Shown here: positions 8,865-17,713 of the stretch, piece by piece
How positions within the stretch are numbered: position 1 is the stretch's first letter
Layout: the number at the start of each line of letters is the position of its first letter
DNA from: Archangium violaceum
Lineage (GTDB): Bacteria > Myxococcota > Myxococcia > Myxococcales > Myxococcaceae
DNA: 64,000 bases
Assembly: GCF_016887565.1 (NCBI RefSeq)
Contig: NZ_CP069396.1
Coordinates: forward strand, 3,623,001-3,687,000
Direction of reading: 5' to 3'
Position numbers and translations under genes: made by a program
The notes under the pieces: model-generated
What the model saw: only the letters and a program-made list of their open reading frames with translations
Databases searched by the model: none
What the model was told of the DNA's origin: nothing

Positions 8865-10043
8865 TCATTCCAGTGTGAAACTCTGGGCCCCGGCCTGGGT
8901 GCGGACGGAGTGGAGGATGGCCTTGTCGAGGGTGTCGCCACCCTCGGCCCCCGGCGCCTTCCGCTGGGCCTCCAGGTACTTCTGCCGCTCCAGGTTCAGC
9001 TGCTGGATTCGGTCGCGGATCTCCGTGCGCTCCTTCTCCTTGGCCTCGACGATGGCCCTGCGCTGCTCGGGGCTCTTGCCGCGCAGCTCCGCGGGCAGGT
9101 CCTCGTCCTTGAGCTTCTCCAGCTTCACCGCGCCCGTCTTCGTGCCGTCCACCAGGTCCCAGTTCGCGTTGTCGTAGAGCCGCGAGGCCTTGGACACCGC
9201 GCGCGTGGTGGCGCTGACCGCGTTGCTGCTGGCGTTGGCGTCCTGGGCGACCTGCCGCTTCTTGGCCTCCTCGCCCCCGCGTCCGTAGCCCAGGTAGGTC
9301 TTGTTCATCTCCACGCCCAGCCGGGCGATCTCCGCGTCCTGGGGCGCGGCGACCATGGCCACCGCCCGGTTCTGGTTGATGTTGAAGGACTGGCCGCCCG
9401 CGAGGGTGGCTCCGTCCGTCCAGCCGGTGCGGGCGCCTTCCTCGGCCTGGCCGCAGAAGATGGTGTTCACCACGATGCCGCGCTCCTTCGCCGCCGCGAC
9501 GGAGGTCTGGAACGGCACCGGCCCCTGGGTGAAGGCCTCGTTGCCCGCGATGTAGATGATCTTCAGATCCTTCTTGGACTGACTCCACTCGAGCTGCTGC
9601 GTCGCCTTCTGGATGACTTGGCCGCAGAACTCGTCGCCCCCGTTGGTCCTCAGGGAGAAGAGCTGCTCGGACACCCGGTCCAGGTCCGTGGTCAGGGGAA
9701 GCACCTGGCGGATGTAGCCTCCCTCGGACGACAGACCGCTGTTGCCGTACTCGTAGAGGGCGATCTCCAATCGCGCCGACTGCCCATCGCGCCGGGCGTT
9801 CTGGAAGGCGTTCACCACCGTCCAGAGCTGGCGCTTGGCCTGCTCGATGAGGCCATTCATGCTGCTGCTGGTGTCGAGCAGCAGGGCGATCTGCACCCGA
9901 GGCGCGGAGATGGCCGCTTCGAGCGTTCCGGGCGACACGGGGGGTTGGGCCTGGGCCGCGGGTGGGGTAGGGGGATTGGGCTCCGCGGACGCGAGTCCAG
10001 GCAGGGCCAGCAGGCCCATGCAGAGAAGAGAGGATTTGAGCAT
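8865..10043 (-). CDS. Secreted von Willebrand factor A domain protein
   Basis: A 392-aa protein starting at the ATG at 10043, which opens onto a signal peptide (MLKSSLLCMGLLALPGLASA). A Pro/Ala-rich spacer leads into a vWA domain with the MIDAS motif DTSSSM, followed by YIAGNEAFTQG and NTIFCGQ; these predict a metal-dependent adhesion or protein-contact fold. The last third is charged and probably coiled coil (EAKEKERTEIRDRIQQL). The likely role is as a periplasmic or surface interaction protein. It diverges from the patatin gene with only 34 bp between start codons, so the two promoters must overlap each other or the neighbouring coding sequence. Confidence 0.85.
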   Translation of the reverse strand: MLKSSLLCMGLLALPGLASAEPNPPTPPAAQAQPPVSPGTLEAAISAPRVQIALLLDTSSSMNGLIEQAKRQLWTVVNAFQNARRDGQSARLEIALYEYGNSGLSSEGGYIRQVLPLTTDLDRVSEQLFSLRTNGGDEFCGQVIQKATQQLEWSQSKKDLKIIYIAGNEAFTQGPVPFQTSVAAAKERGIVVNTIFCGQAEEGARTGWTDGATLAGGQSFNINQNRAVAMVAAPQDAEIARLGVEMNKTYLGYGRGGEEAKKRQVAQDANASSNAVSATTRAVSKASRLYDNANWDLVDGTKTGAVKLEKLKDEDLPAELRGKSPEQRRAIVEAKEKERTEIRDRIQQLNLERQKYLEAQRKAPGAEGGDTLDKAILHSVRTQAGAQSFTLE

Positions 10044-10077
10044 GGACGCTTCAACGAACGTCCCTGGAAAAAGGTTT

Positions 10078-11136
10078 ATGACTTCGAGCCTCACCCTCCT
10101 GGCGGGCCCAGACGCGCTGCGACTGATTCGTGAGCGCGGCCTGCGCGCGGACGACATCAATGTGCTCCCCGGAGCCTCCGGCGGACCGAAGTGGTTGGTG
10201 CTGGCCGGGCTCGACCGGGTGCTGTTCGGTGAGTTCCTCCAGGGCCGGACCCGCCCGCTCCACCTCATCGGCTCCTCCATTGGAAGCTGGCGGCTGGCGT
10301 GTCTCGCCCAGAAGGATCCGGTGGCGGCGCTGGAGCGGTTCGCCGAGTCATATATAGAGCAGCGCTATCCGCCCAAACCGCCTCCCTCGCTGGTGAGCAC
10401 CACCAGTCGGAGCATCCTGGACGCGCTCCTGGGACCGGACGGCGAGGAGCAGATCCTCTCCCATCCCTGGGCGCGGCTGCATGTCCTCACCACCCGCTGC
10501 CGGGGCCTCACCGCCAGCGATCAGCCCCAGGTACAGATGCTCGGGCTCGCGCTCGGCGCCCTGGGCAATCTGGTGAGCCGCCGCACCCTGGGGCTCCAGA
10601 TGGAGCGGGTCATCTTCCACGGCGCGGGGGATACCAGTCCGTTCACCGGGCTCTCGGACCTGCCCTCCGTCCACCTGCCCCTGACTCGGGAGAACCTGCG
10701 CCCGGCCCTGTTGGCCTCCGGGTCCATCCCCCTCGTGTTGAGCGGGGTGAGCATCCCCGGCGCCGGGTCCGGCGTGTACCGGGATGGAGGGGTGCTCGAC
10801 TACCACCCCGACCTGGAGTTCGGTCCCGGGGAGGGGTTGGTGCTCTATCCGCACTTCTACCCGTATGTGGTGCCCGGGTGGTTCGACAAGTCCCTGCGCT
10901 GGCGGCGGGCGGGTCCCGCCAACTTCCGGCGGGCCCTGCTGATCTCCCCGTCTCCCGAGCTCGTCGCGCGCCTGCCGTACGGGAAGATTCCGGACCGGGA
11001 GGACTTCGTCCGGCTGCCGGATGCCGAGCGGCTTCGCGCCTGGCGTCAGGTGCTGGCGGAAGGGCAGCGGATGGGGGACGAGCTCCGCGAGTTGCTGGCG
11101 AGCGGGAGATTGGCCGAACACATCCGGCCCCTGTGA
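10078..11136 (+). CDS. Patatin-like phospholipase
   Basis: A 352-aa serine lipid acyl hydrolase. It begins at the ATG at 10078 with AAGG just upstream. The oxyanion-hole glycines are in PGASGGPKW (residues 31-39). The nucleophile elbow is GSSIG (65-69, Ser67). The dyad Asp is in YRDGGVLDYH. No signal peptide is visible, so it probably acts in the cytoplasm or at the inner membrane, unless exported without a standard signal. The neighbouring vWA gene is divergent, and no partner is indicated by context. Confidence 0.87.
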   Translation: MTSSLTLLAGPDALRLIRERGLRADDINVLPGASGGPKWLVLAGLDRVLFGEFLQGRTRPLHLIGSSIGSWRLACLAQKDPVAALERFAESYIEQRYPPKPPPSLVSTTSRSILDALLGPDGEEQILSHPWARLHVLTTRCRGLTASDQPQVQMLGLALGALGNLVSRRTLGLQMERVIFHGAGDTSPFTGLSDLPSVHLPLTRENLRPALLASGSIPLVLSGVSIPGAGSGVYRDGGVLDYHPDLEFGPGEGLVLYPHFYPYVVPGWFDKSLRWRRAGPANFRRALLISPSPELVARLPYGKIPDREDFVRLPDAERLRAWRQVLAEGQRMGDELRELLASGRLAEHIRPL

Positions 11137-11293
11137 GCAGTGGGCTTTCTGACGCACTCGCGTGCGCGTCCCCGGGTCCCTAAAGCCACGCGGTGCGTCC
11201 GCGCGACCACGCATCGCGGCCCTCGCCTCCGCGCATACCCGCTCGCTCGCCGGGCATCCGTCCTGCATTGGCCTCTCTCCAGAGAGGGCACTC

Positions 11294-12595
11294 ATGAACG
11301 AGCAGAAGCAGAACGAAGAGAAGCAGGGCGAGCCGAAGCAGGACGAGCGGAAGCGGGGCGAGGTCCTCGCGAGGATGGTGTCGCTGGCCGGCGAGGCCGC
11401 GCGCGGGATGGTCAGCCGGGTCCGGTGGCTCATCTACGCCGAGCGGGGCCGCCGGGTGATGACCGGGCTGGCGGTGACGGGCGTCGTGGCCGGGGTGGTG
11501 GTCGCCCAGCCCGTCTGCATGATCGAGCCGGGCGAGGTGGGCATCCGGGTCAACCGGCTCACCGGTACCGTCTCCGAGCTCCACGAGGGCTGGTCCTTGT
11601 TGGTGCCCCAGGTGCACCGGCTCAGCCGCTACAGCCTGAAGGACCAGACCTATGCGCCCACCAGGAGCGCCCGTGCCACGGATCCGGCCCCCTTCCAGTC
11701 CGTGGAGGGCCTGTCCATCGGCGTCGAGGTCAACATCCGCTACGTGCTCGACCCGGAGCGCATCCAGACCCTGGCCGCCCGGCTCCCGGAGAACGTGGGC
11801 CGCGACATCATCGAGCCCGTCATCGACGGCGTGCTGCGCCGCCACTTCGCCCAGCACACCGTCCGGGAGATCTTCTCCACCCAGCGGGTGCAGATCCAGA
11901 AGGACATCTCCGCGGAGCTCGCGCCCCTGCTGGCCGCCGATGGCGTCCTCGTCCGCTCCGTCACCCTGGGCAACGTGGACCTGCCCCAACAGTACCGCAC
12001 CGGCATGGAGGCGCTGCTCGCCGAGGAGCTGAACGCGGAGAAGATGCGCTACACGCTCGACCTCAAGGACAAGCAGGTCAAGCAGTCCGCGCTGGAGGCC
12101 GAGGCCGACAAGGTCCGGCGCGAGAAGGCCGCCGAGGCCGCGGGCAACGAGGAGGTCATCGCCGCCAAGGCCAAGGCCGAGGCCATGCGTCACGTCCTTC
12201 CCTTCAAGGAGAAGGAGATCGAACAGCGGCGCCTGGAGGCCGAGGCCGCCAAGGTCTCCCGCCTCACCCTGGCCACCGCCGAGGCCGAGGCGCACCGCAT
12301 CGAGGCCGCTGGCGAGGCCGATGCCCGGCGCAAGCTCGCCGAGTCCGACGCCTACCGCGTGGAGGTCACCGGCAAGGCGGCCTCCGAGCAGCTCGCCCGC
12401 GACGCCGAGCTCATCACCCGCAACCCGCTGCTCATCCAGAAGACGCTGGCCGACAAGCTGTCCGACAAGATCCAGGTCATCATCGCGCCGCCGCAGGCGG
12501 GCGGGTTCATCGCCGGCAACCTGCTGGGACAGCCTCAGGGCGCGACCCCGGCCAAGGCCCTGGCCAGCTCCGAGCCGTCCATCCAGGAGGAGTAG
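11294..12595 (+). CDS. SPFH/band 7 (prohibitin-type) membrane protein
   Basis: A 433-aa protein starting at the ATG at 11294. A charged Gln/Lys/Glu-rich N-terminus precedes one membrane anchor near residues 57-75 (VMTGLAVTGVVAGVVVAQ). The SPFH domain follows, with VGIRVNRLTGTVSELHEGW and SVEGLSIGVEVNIRYVLDPE. A long Ala/Glu/Lys-rich region (LEAEADKVRREKAAEAAG onward) is predicted coiled coil. Such proteins oligomerise into membrane microdomain rings. It is followed after 4 bp by the SH3-domain gene, whose ribosome-binding site lies at this gene's 3' end, so the two are very likely made together. Confidence 0.88.
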   Translation: MNEQKQNEEKQGEPKQDERKRGEVLARMVSLAGEAARGMVSRVRWLIYAERGRRVMTGLAVTGVVAGVVVAQPVCMIEPGEVGIRVNRLTGTVSELHEGWSLLVPQVHRLSRYSLKDQTYAPTRSARATDPAPFQSVEGLSIGVEVNIRYVLDPERIQTLAARLPENVGRDIIEPVIDGVLRRHFAQHTVREIFSTQRVQIQKDISAELAPLLAADGVLVRSVTLGNVDLPQQYRTGMEALLAEELNAEKMRYTLDLKDKQVKQSALEAEADKVRREKAAEAAGNEEVIAAKAKAEAMRHVLPFKEKEIEQRRLEAEAAKVSRLTLATAEAEAHRIEAAGEADARRKLAESDAYRVEVTGKAASEQLARDAELITRNPLLIQKTLADKLSDKIQVIIAPPQAGGFIAGNLLGQPQGATPAKALASSEPSIQEE

Positions 12596-12599
12596 CGTC

Positions 12600-14003
12600 A
12601 TGCTCGCTACGCTCGTCGCCATTGCCCTCGTGGTGCAGGACCAGGCGCCCCTGCGCGCCGCGCCGCAGGACTCCGCTCCCCGCCAGGCCACCCTCTGGCA
12701 GGGCGAGTGGCTCGAGGTCCGGGGGGAGAAGCAGGGCTTCATCCAGGTGTATGACCATCGCCGCGAGCGGCCCGGCTACGTGCGCGAGCACCAGGTGCGC
12801 ATCTACCGCCTGGACGAGGCGAGCGTTCCGAAGCTCCAGGCGGTGGTGGAGTTCCTGAAGGACACGCCGGGCGCGGAGGCGCTGGGCATTGGCTACGCGG
12901 CGGCGCTGCTGCGCGCGGCCCCCGCCTCGCAGGTGGGCCCGGAGCTCTTCGATGCGCTGGGCACCCTGGCGGACCGGCTCGCCCGGCGTGCCACCTCCAA
13001 CAGGACGAACGACGTGGCCCTGGCGGCGCACCTGGACGTGGCGGCCAGTTACGGGGTGAAGCTCGTCAGCTTCGAGCGCGAGGGCCGCACCCGCGTCTGT
13101 TACGACGGCGAGGCCTTCCGCCGCGTGCTGGCGCTCGGCGGAAGCCCCGAGGCGCGGCTCCGGGCGGCGCTCTCGCTGACGCGGCCGGAGTGCATCGACC
13201 CGGCGCTCAACCCGGTGGCCCGGCTGGCCCTCGACGAGTGGCGCGGCTCGGTGCTGGAGCAGGTGGATGGAGGCCGGCTGCCGGCTTACCTGACCAACCG
13301 CCTCCACCTGCGGCGGGCCGAGGTGTACGCGGCACTGTCCTTCCAGCTCGCCCGCCGCGGCGAGGCCCAGCGAGGCGTGAAGGCCAGTGAGCGCGCGGTG
13401 GAGGAACTGGCGCGCGTGCTGAAGGCGGAGCTGGCCGAGGAGGACAAGTCGGCCTACGCGATGGCCGCGGTGCGGGTGGGGGCCTCACGCCATGCCTCGG
13501 AGCCCGTCCCGGAGAAGCCGGGCTCCGGGCCGGTGCTCGAGCTGGCCCAGGGGCAGCCGGGAGAGACCTGCCTGCGCCTGGTGGACGCGAAGGACCCCAA
13601 GGCGCCGCTGTCCGAGCGCTGCACCTACGGGCTGGTGTGGCCCGGCTCCGTGCGGCGCTCCGCCCAGGGCTCGGCGGTGGCTGTGGCGGTGCAGATGCTG
13701 GAGGGCTGGACCGAGCTCTGGGTCTTCCACCAGGAGGGCGGCGCGTGGGTGCTGGATGCGCTGGCTCCCGCCGCGACCGAGCCCGTCCTGGGCTACGTGG
13801 AGCTCGCGGGCTTCTCCCCGGACGGCTCGCGCGTGCTGGTGGCTCGCGAGGCCCTGGTGGAAGGCAAGGTGAAGTCCTCCTTCCAGGTGCTCAAGCGCGA
13901 GACCCTGCTGCCGGAGAAGAGCGCCGAGAGCCCGGACGCCCTGGGCTCCTTCCAGCGGTGGAGCTCCTCCGACTGGCGGGGCCGGACCGTGGCCGTGCGC
14001 TGA
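12600..14003 (+). CDS. Exported SH3b-domain protein, function unknown
   Basis: A 467-aa protein with ATG at 12600, AGGAGG just upstream, overlapping the end of the SPFH gene. A short signal peptide (MLATLVAIALVVQDQAPLRA) is followed by a bacterial SH3-like module (LWQGEWLEVRGEKQGFIQVY, then GYVREHQVRIY). The middle is helical and Arg/Leu-rich. The C-terminal third has strand-like repeats (TYGLVWPGSVRRS, LWVFHQEGGAWVLDALAPA, GFSPDGSRVLVARE) resembling beta-propeller or WD-like blades. No catalytic residues are recognised. Coupling with the SPFH gene suggests it is the periplasmic partner of that assembly. Confidence 0.75.
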   Translation: MLATLVAIALVVQDQAPLRAAPQDSAPRQATLWQGEWLEVRGEKQGFIQVYDHRRERPGYVREHQVRIYRLDEASVPKLQAVVEFLKDTPGAEALGIGYAAALLRAAPASQVGPELFDALGTLADRLARRATSNRTNDVALAAHLDVAASYGVKLVSFEREGRTRVCYDGEAFRRVLALGGSPEARLRAALSLTRPECIDPALNPVARLALDEWRGSVLEQVDGGRLPAYLTNRLHLRRAEVYAALSFQLARRGEAQRGVKASERAVEELARVLKAELAEEDKSAYAMAAVRVGASRHASEPVPEKPGSGPVLELAQGQPGETCLRLVDAKDPKAPLSERCTYGLVWPGSVRRSAQGSAVAVAVQMLEGWTELWVFHQEGGAWVLDALAPAATEPVLGYVELAGFSPDGSRVLVAREALVEGKVKSSFQVLKRETLLPEKSAESPDALGSFQRWSSSDWRGRTVAVR

Positions 14004-14092
14004 GGCATGACGCGGCGCGTCGCCTGGGTCTGGTTGCTCCGCCTTTTCTTGGGAAATGATAGGGTGGCGCCCGAACTTTGCAGGAACACTTC

Positions 14093-14728
14093 ATGCGCCC
14101 CCCCGCTCCCTGGAAGAACCGAGGTTTCACGCTCATCGAGCTGATGATCGTCGTGGCGATCATCGGCATCCTCGCCGCCGTCGCCATCCCGAACTTCCTC
14201 AAGTTCCAGGCGCGCTCCAAGCAGGGCGAGGCCAAGGCCAACCTGAGGTCCTGGTTCGTCAGCCAGCGCGCCTACCTCCAGGAGAAGGGCGTCTACGCGG
14301 AGTCCCTCAAGACGATCGGCTTCTCGCCGGAGCGGGGCAACCGCTACGCCTACTACTTCGCCGACACCCAGTCGTGCGAGGAGCGCAAGGGGGACGGTTC
14401 CATCGCCTCGCCCGACTTCCCCAACTGCGTCACGGTGGACCAGGGAAGGTTCGGCGGCGTTCCCCCGACGCCGACTCCCGCGGCGGTCAGCTTCACCTGG
14501 ACGGGCATGGGGGATGATCCGAAGGCCCCGGGCCTGTCGGGGACCTGCCCGGGTTGCAACATCGATGGCTTCGCGGTGGGCAATATCGACAACGAGTCGA
14601 GCGGACTGGACACCTGGTACATCTCCACCAAGGACGCGAAGGTGAGCGCGCCTCCTTGCGGCAACGATGAGCTCGTGGCCGTCTCGGGCGTGCCCTACAA
14701 CGCCTTCAACGACACCGACTGCGATTAG
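14093..14728 (+). CDS. Type IV major pilin, PilA-like (orphan)
   Basis: A 211-aa prepilin starting at the ATG at 14093 with AGGAA six bases upstream; a TTG 15 bp earlier is possible but poorly placed. The leader ends in NRG, followed by the processed N-terminus [20 protein letters not shown] with the conserved Glu5. The next segment ([20 protein letters not shown]), the GNRYAYYF block and the C-terminal pattern [14 protein letters not shown], and NDTDCD match the order and spacing I know from Myxococcus xanthus PilA. PilA forms the retractile fibre for S-motility and exopolysaccharide sensing. No pil assembly or regulatory genes are nearby, so this is an isolated copy, possibly a second pilin or a pseudopilin-like variant. 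Confidence 0.9.
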   Translation: MRPPAPWKNRGFTLIELMIVVAIIGILAAVAIPNFLKFQARSKQGEAKANLRSWFVSQRAYLQEKGVYAESLKTIGFSPERGNRYAYYFADTQSCEERKGDGSIASPDFPNCVTVDQGRFGGVPPTPTPAAVSFTWTGMGDDPKAPGLSGTCPGCNIDGFAVGNIDNESSGLDTWYISTKDAKVSAPPCGNDELVAVSGVPYNAFNDTDCD

Positions 14729-14735
14729 GGGATGA

Positions 14736-14751
14736 GCGGGCCCAGGCCCGC
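14736..14751. terminator. Hairpin between convergent genes
   Basis: GCGGGC (14736-14741) and GCCCGC (14746-14751) form a perfect 6-bp GC stem with loop CCAG. It lies in the 30 bp separating the pilin and the EF-G-like gene, which converge here. Confidence 0.5.
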
Positions 14752-14758
14752 CCCCCGC

Positions 14759-16762
14759 CTAGCGCTCCGCCGCCTCCTGGTGGTGCTGGACCACGACGCG
14801 CTCGGCCTGCTTGCCCACCAGCTCGGCGTAGTGGTCGTGCCGCGATACGAAGCCGCCCAGGCCGGAGGTGGCCGAGCGCAGCTCGACGATGAAGCCCTGC
14901 ATCTCCGCCTGGGGCACGTAGGCGGTGAGCACCTCCCAGCCTGGGATGTCCGGGTGGGTGTCGAAGCCCAATATCTGTCCCCGGTGGCCGGTGACGAGCC
15001 GTTGCGCACGCGGGATGGCCTCGTGCGGCACGTGGATGTCCACCTGGAGGATGGGCTCGAGCAGCACCGGCTCCAGCTTGGGCAGTATCTCCACCATGGC
15101 CAGGCGCCCGGTGGTGCGGAAGGCCTGGTCCGAGCTGTCCACCGAGTGGTACGTGCCGCCGGTGAGGGTGACGGCCACGTCCACCACGGGGAAGCCGAGC
15201 GGCCCGCGTCTCAAGCCGTCCTTCACGCCTTCCTCCACCGCGGGGATGTACTGCTTGGGCACCGCTCCGCCCACGACGGCCGAGGTGAAGCGGAAGCCCT
15301 GGCCTCGAGGCAGGGGCTCCACGTCGACCACCACGTCACCGAACTGACCGTGCCCGCCGGACTGGCGCTTGAACCGCGCATGGTGCGAGCCCTTGCGGCG
15401 GAGCGTCTCCCGGTAGGGGATGGGCAGCGGGCGCGTCACCACGGGGACGCGCATGCGCGCGCGCAGGTGCTCGAGGGCCTCGCGCAGGTGCAGCTCGCCC
15501 TGTCCGCCGAGCAGCAGCATCTGCGAGTCCGCCTCCTGGTCCACCGACAGGGAGGGGTCCTCCTCCACCAGCCGGGCCAGGGCGCTCGTCAGCTTCACGT
15601 CATCGGTGCGCTTCTCGGCGACGATGGCGACCTGGTGCACCGGAGGCGGAGGCAGGGGCCAGTCCTTGGGGGGATGCGCGCGCGCGGGGTCGGCCAGGTC
15701 GCCCGTGCGCATCGCATCCACGCGCCCGACGGACACCACCTCGCCCGCGCGAGCCGTGCCCGCGGCGCTCTGCTTCGTCCCGTGCACCCGCTGCACGCCG
15801 CCCACGCGTCCGTTGGCCAGCGTGCCTCCGTCCTGCACCTCACCGCGCCAGACACGCACCATCGACAGCTTGCCCACGTGCGGCAAGTGCTGCGTCTTGA
15901 AGGACTGCACCAGCACGGGCGCGTCTCCAGGGAGGCCCAGGCGCTCGCGCGTCTCCTCCACCGTGGGGACCTCGTGCCGCACGCCCTTGAGGAGCCGCTC
16001 CAATCCCAGGCCCCGCTCCGCCGAGCCGAGGAACACGGGCACCAGCCTGTCCTCGCGCAGGGCTCGTTCCAGCTGGCCGTAGAGTGCCTCCGGCGGAGGC
16101 ACCACGTCCTCCAGGAGCTGTTCGAGCAGCTTGTCGTCCAGATCCGCGAGCCGCTCGATGAGCTCGCGCCGCGCTGTCTCCTCGCGTGGGCGGTCCCCGT
16201 CGGGCAGGGAGATGAGCGCGGGCTTTCCTTCCTTGCCCTCGCCCCAGGCGCGCTCGCTCACCAGGTCCACCACGCCCATCAGGTGCCCGCCCTGGCGCAG
16301 CGGTATCTCGCGCAGCACCAGGGGCCGCGAGGAGACGCCCTGCAATGTCTCCAGCACCTCGCGCACGGACGCGCTTCCTTCCTCGAGCACGTTGAGGAAG
16401 AGCAGGTGGGGGATGCGGTGCGCGTCCAGGAAGGAGAAGAGGGGCGCCATTGCCGCCGCGCGCTCGGGCGAGGCGTCACACACCACCAGGGCCGCGTCGC
16501 TCACCATGAGGGCGTGACGTGCCTCCTGGGTGAACTCCGAGGCTCCCGGAGTGTCGATGAATGTCCATTGCTCACCGAGGAACCCGGTGTGAGCCACGGA
16601 CAACTCGATGGTCATGCTCCGTCCGGTGGCCGCACCGGCTCCTCCCGAAGCACGTACTTCCTCCGCCCCCGTGGATCGCAACAGCGATTCGAACAGGGTG
16701 GTTTTGCCCACACCCTGGGGTCCCACGAGGGTGACGACTCTCGGCGACGCGGGATGTTTCAT
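14759..16762 (-). CDS. EF-G-like translational GTPase paralogue
   Basis: A 667-aa protein with ATG at 16762 and AGGAGGG upstream (a GTG lies one codon earlier). The P-loop is GPQGVGKTTL. The domain order matches elongation factor G: G domain, domain II (VLVQSFKTQHLPHVGKLSMVRVWRGEV), domain III (DEEADSQMLLLGGQGELHL-like), and domain IV with YHSVDSSDQAF. Differences from true EF-G are visible. G3 is DTPGASEF, without the catalytic His of DTPGH. The G4 nucleotide-specificity motif NKxD is NVLE. It therefore belongs with the EF-G-like paralogues and not fusA; its nucleotide chemistry may be altered. It stands alone, far from ribosomal protein genes in this window. Confidence 0.85.
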   Translation of the reverse strand: MKHPASPRVVTLVGPQGVGKTTLFESLLRSTGAEEVRASGGAGAATGRSMTIELSVAHTGFLGEQWTFIDTPGASEFTQEARHALMVSDAALVVCDASPERAAAMAPLFSFLDAHRIPHLLFLNVLEEGSASVREVLETLQGVSSRPLVLREIPLRQGGHLMGVVDLVSERAWGEGKEGKPALISLPDGDRPREETARRELIERLADLDDKLLEQLLEDVVPPPEALYGQLERALREDRLVPVFLGSAERGLGLERLLKGVRHEVPTVEETRERLGLPGDAPVLVQSFKTQHLPHVGKLSMVRVWRGEVQDGGTLANGRVGGVQRVHGTKQSAAGTARAGEVVSVGRVDAMRTGDLADPARAHPPKDWPLPPPPVHQVAIVAEKRTDDVKLTSALARLVEEDPSLSVDQEADSQMLLLGGQGELHLREALEHLRARMRVPVVTRPLPIPYRETLRRKGSHHARFKRQSGGHGQFGDVVVDVEPLPRGQGFRFTSAVVGGAVPKQYIPAVEEGVKDGLRRGPLGFPVVDVAVTLTGGTYHSVDSSDQAFRTTGRLAMVEILPKLEPVLLEPILQVDIHVPHEAIPRAQRLVTGHRGQILGFDTHPDIPGWEVLTAYVPQAEMQGFIVELRSATSGLGGFVSRHDHYAELVGKQAERVVVQHHQEAAER

Positions 16763-16957
16763 CACCTCGCCCTCCTGCAGGCAGGCCTACGCTCCCAGGA
16801 AGGTGGGTCTCCCCGCGATGCACGGGAAGCGTGATGACCAGGAGGATCGAGGGCCTTCCTCCATGCTCGCCCTCGACGTTCAGCGTGAGACGGGAGCCTC
16901 GTCCTCGAGGGTCGCGCCAGTGACGTGGCACCGGATGCGGGCTCGCGGCCACCAGGG

Positions 16958-17599
16958 TCATCGGCGGCGCGTCAGGGGGTGCTTGCCTGCCTTGGGGGGA
17001 ATCAGAACGCTGGCGAGCACGAGGTCGATCAGGGATTCCAGGCGCGCCTCGTCCGAGCTGCCCCGGTGGAGCAACTCGAAGTTGAGGACGGCGCCGAAGA
17101 GCACACCATGGATGAGGCGGGGATCGGCGTCTGGCCACAACTCCCCGCGCTCGATGGCACGCTCGTAGATGTGCATCACCTCGGCATCCTTCTCGTCTCG
17201 GAGCTCGAGCACGAGCTCTCCGACGGGATCCCCCGGCCTCGCATCGAACAGCAGCCGGAAGAACGCGCGGCGTGAGGGCTCGCGGGCATTTGCGCGCAGC
17301 GAGTGGAGCTGCACGAGGAGATCGCCCCGGAGCGTTCCGGTATCTGGCCGGGACGGTGTTTCGTCCGCGACACGCCGCACCGCGGCCCGGATGAGCTCCA
17401 GCTTCGTGGGCCAGTGCCTGTAGAGCGTGACCTTGTTCACGCCCGCTCGCGCGGCGACCTGCTCGAAGGCGAGCTTCTCGTGGCCCACACGGTCCAGCTC
17501 GCTCAACACGACTTCGAGCACCTTCTCCGTGAGGTTCTCGCCGCGAAGCTGCTTGGGCCGGGGCGGACGCGTGGATTCCCCTGTGCTTCTGCGCCTCAT
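16958..17599 (-). CDS. TetR-family transcriptional regulator
   Basis: A 213-aa repressor. The N-terminal helix-turn-helix is FEQVAARAGVNKVTLYRHWP (residues 45-64), with the usual helix 1 before it (LTEKVLEVVLSELDRVGHEK). The remaining residues form the helical ligand and dimer domain. It is transcribed divergently from a VOC-family gene. The 114-bp intergenic region holds two copies of the palindrome GCAACGSNNSCGTTGC, one near each gene, so it probably represses itself and the VOC gene in response to an unknown small molecule. Confidence 0.92.
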   Translation of the reverse strand: MRRRSTGESTRPPRPKQLRGENLTEKVLEVVLSELDRVGHEKLAFEQVAARAGVNKVTLYRHWPTKLELIRAAVRRVADETPSRPDTGTLRGDLLVQLHSLRANAREPSRRAFFRLLFDARPGDPVGELVLELRDEKDAEVMHIYERAIERGELWPDADPRLIHGVLFGAVLNFELLHRGSSDEARLESLIDLVLASVLIPPKAGKHPLTRRR

Positions 17600-17630
17600 G
17601 GACGTGACGGTACCCGGCCCCCGGAGAATA

Positions 17631-17646
17631 GCAACGGTCCCGTTGC
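17631..17646. promoter_or_regulatory. TetR operator, copy 1
   Basis: GCAACGGTCCCGTTGC has perfect 7-bp arms around TC. It lies 32 bp upstream of the TetR start codon and overlaps the predicted -35 of the divergent VOC gene. Confidence 0.75.
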
Positions 17647-17670
17647 GATTCTTCCGGCCGCCAATTACAT
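17643..17670 (+). promoter_or_regulatory. Predicted sigma70-type promoter of the VOC gene
   Basis: TTGCGA (17643-17648) and TTACAT (17665-17670) are separated by 16 bp. The -35 overlaps operator 1, and operator 2 begins 8 bp after the -10, which is where a repressor would block initiation. Confidence 0.4.
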
Positions 17671-17677
17671 GACCAAT

Positions 17678-17693
17678 GCAACGCTGGCGTTGC
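17678..17693. promoter_or_regulatory. TetR operator, copy 2
   Basis: GCAACGCTGGCGTTGC has perfect 7-bp arms around TG. It shares the core GCAACG/CGTTGC with copy 1; the centres are 47 bp apart. It ends 20 bp before the VOC start codon. Confidence 0.75.
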
Positions 17694-17713
17694 TTTCACA
17701 GGAGACAGGCGCG

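Noticed and set aside
14059-14092. Sigma54-like TGGC...TTGCA element before the pilin gene
   Set aside because: The GG-to-GC spacing is 12 bp where sigma54 promoters need 10, and the start of transcription would fall on the start codon.
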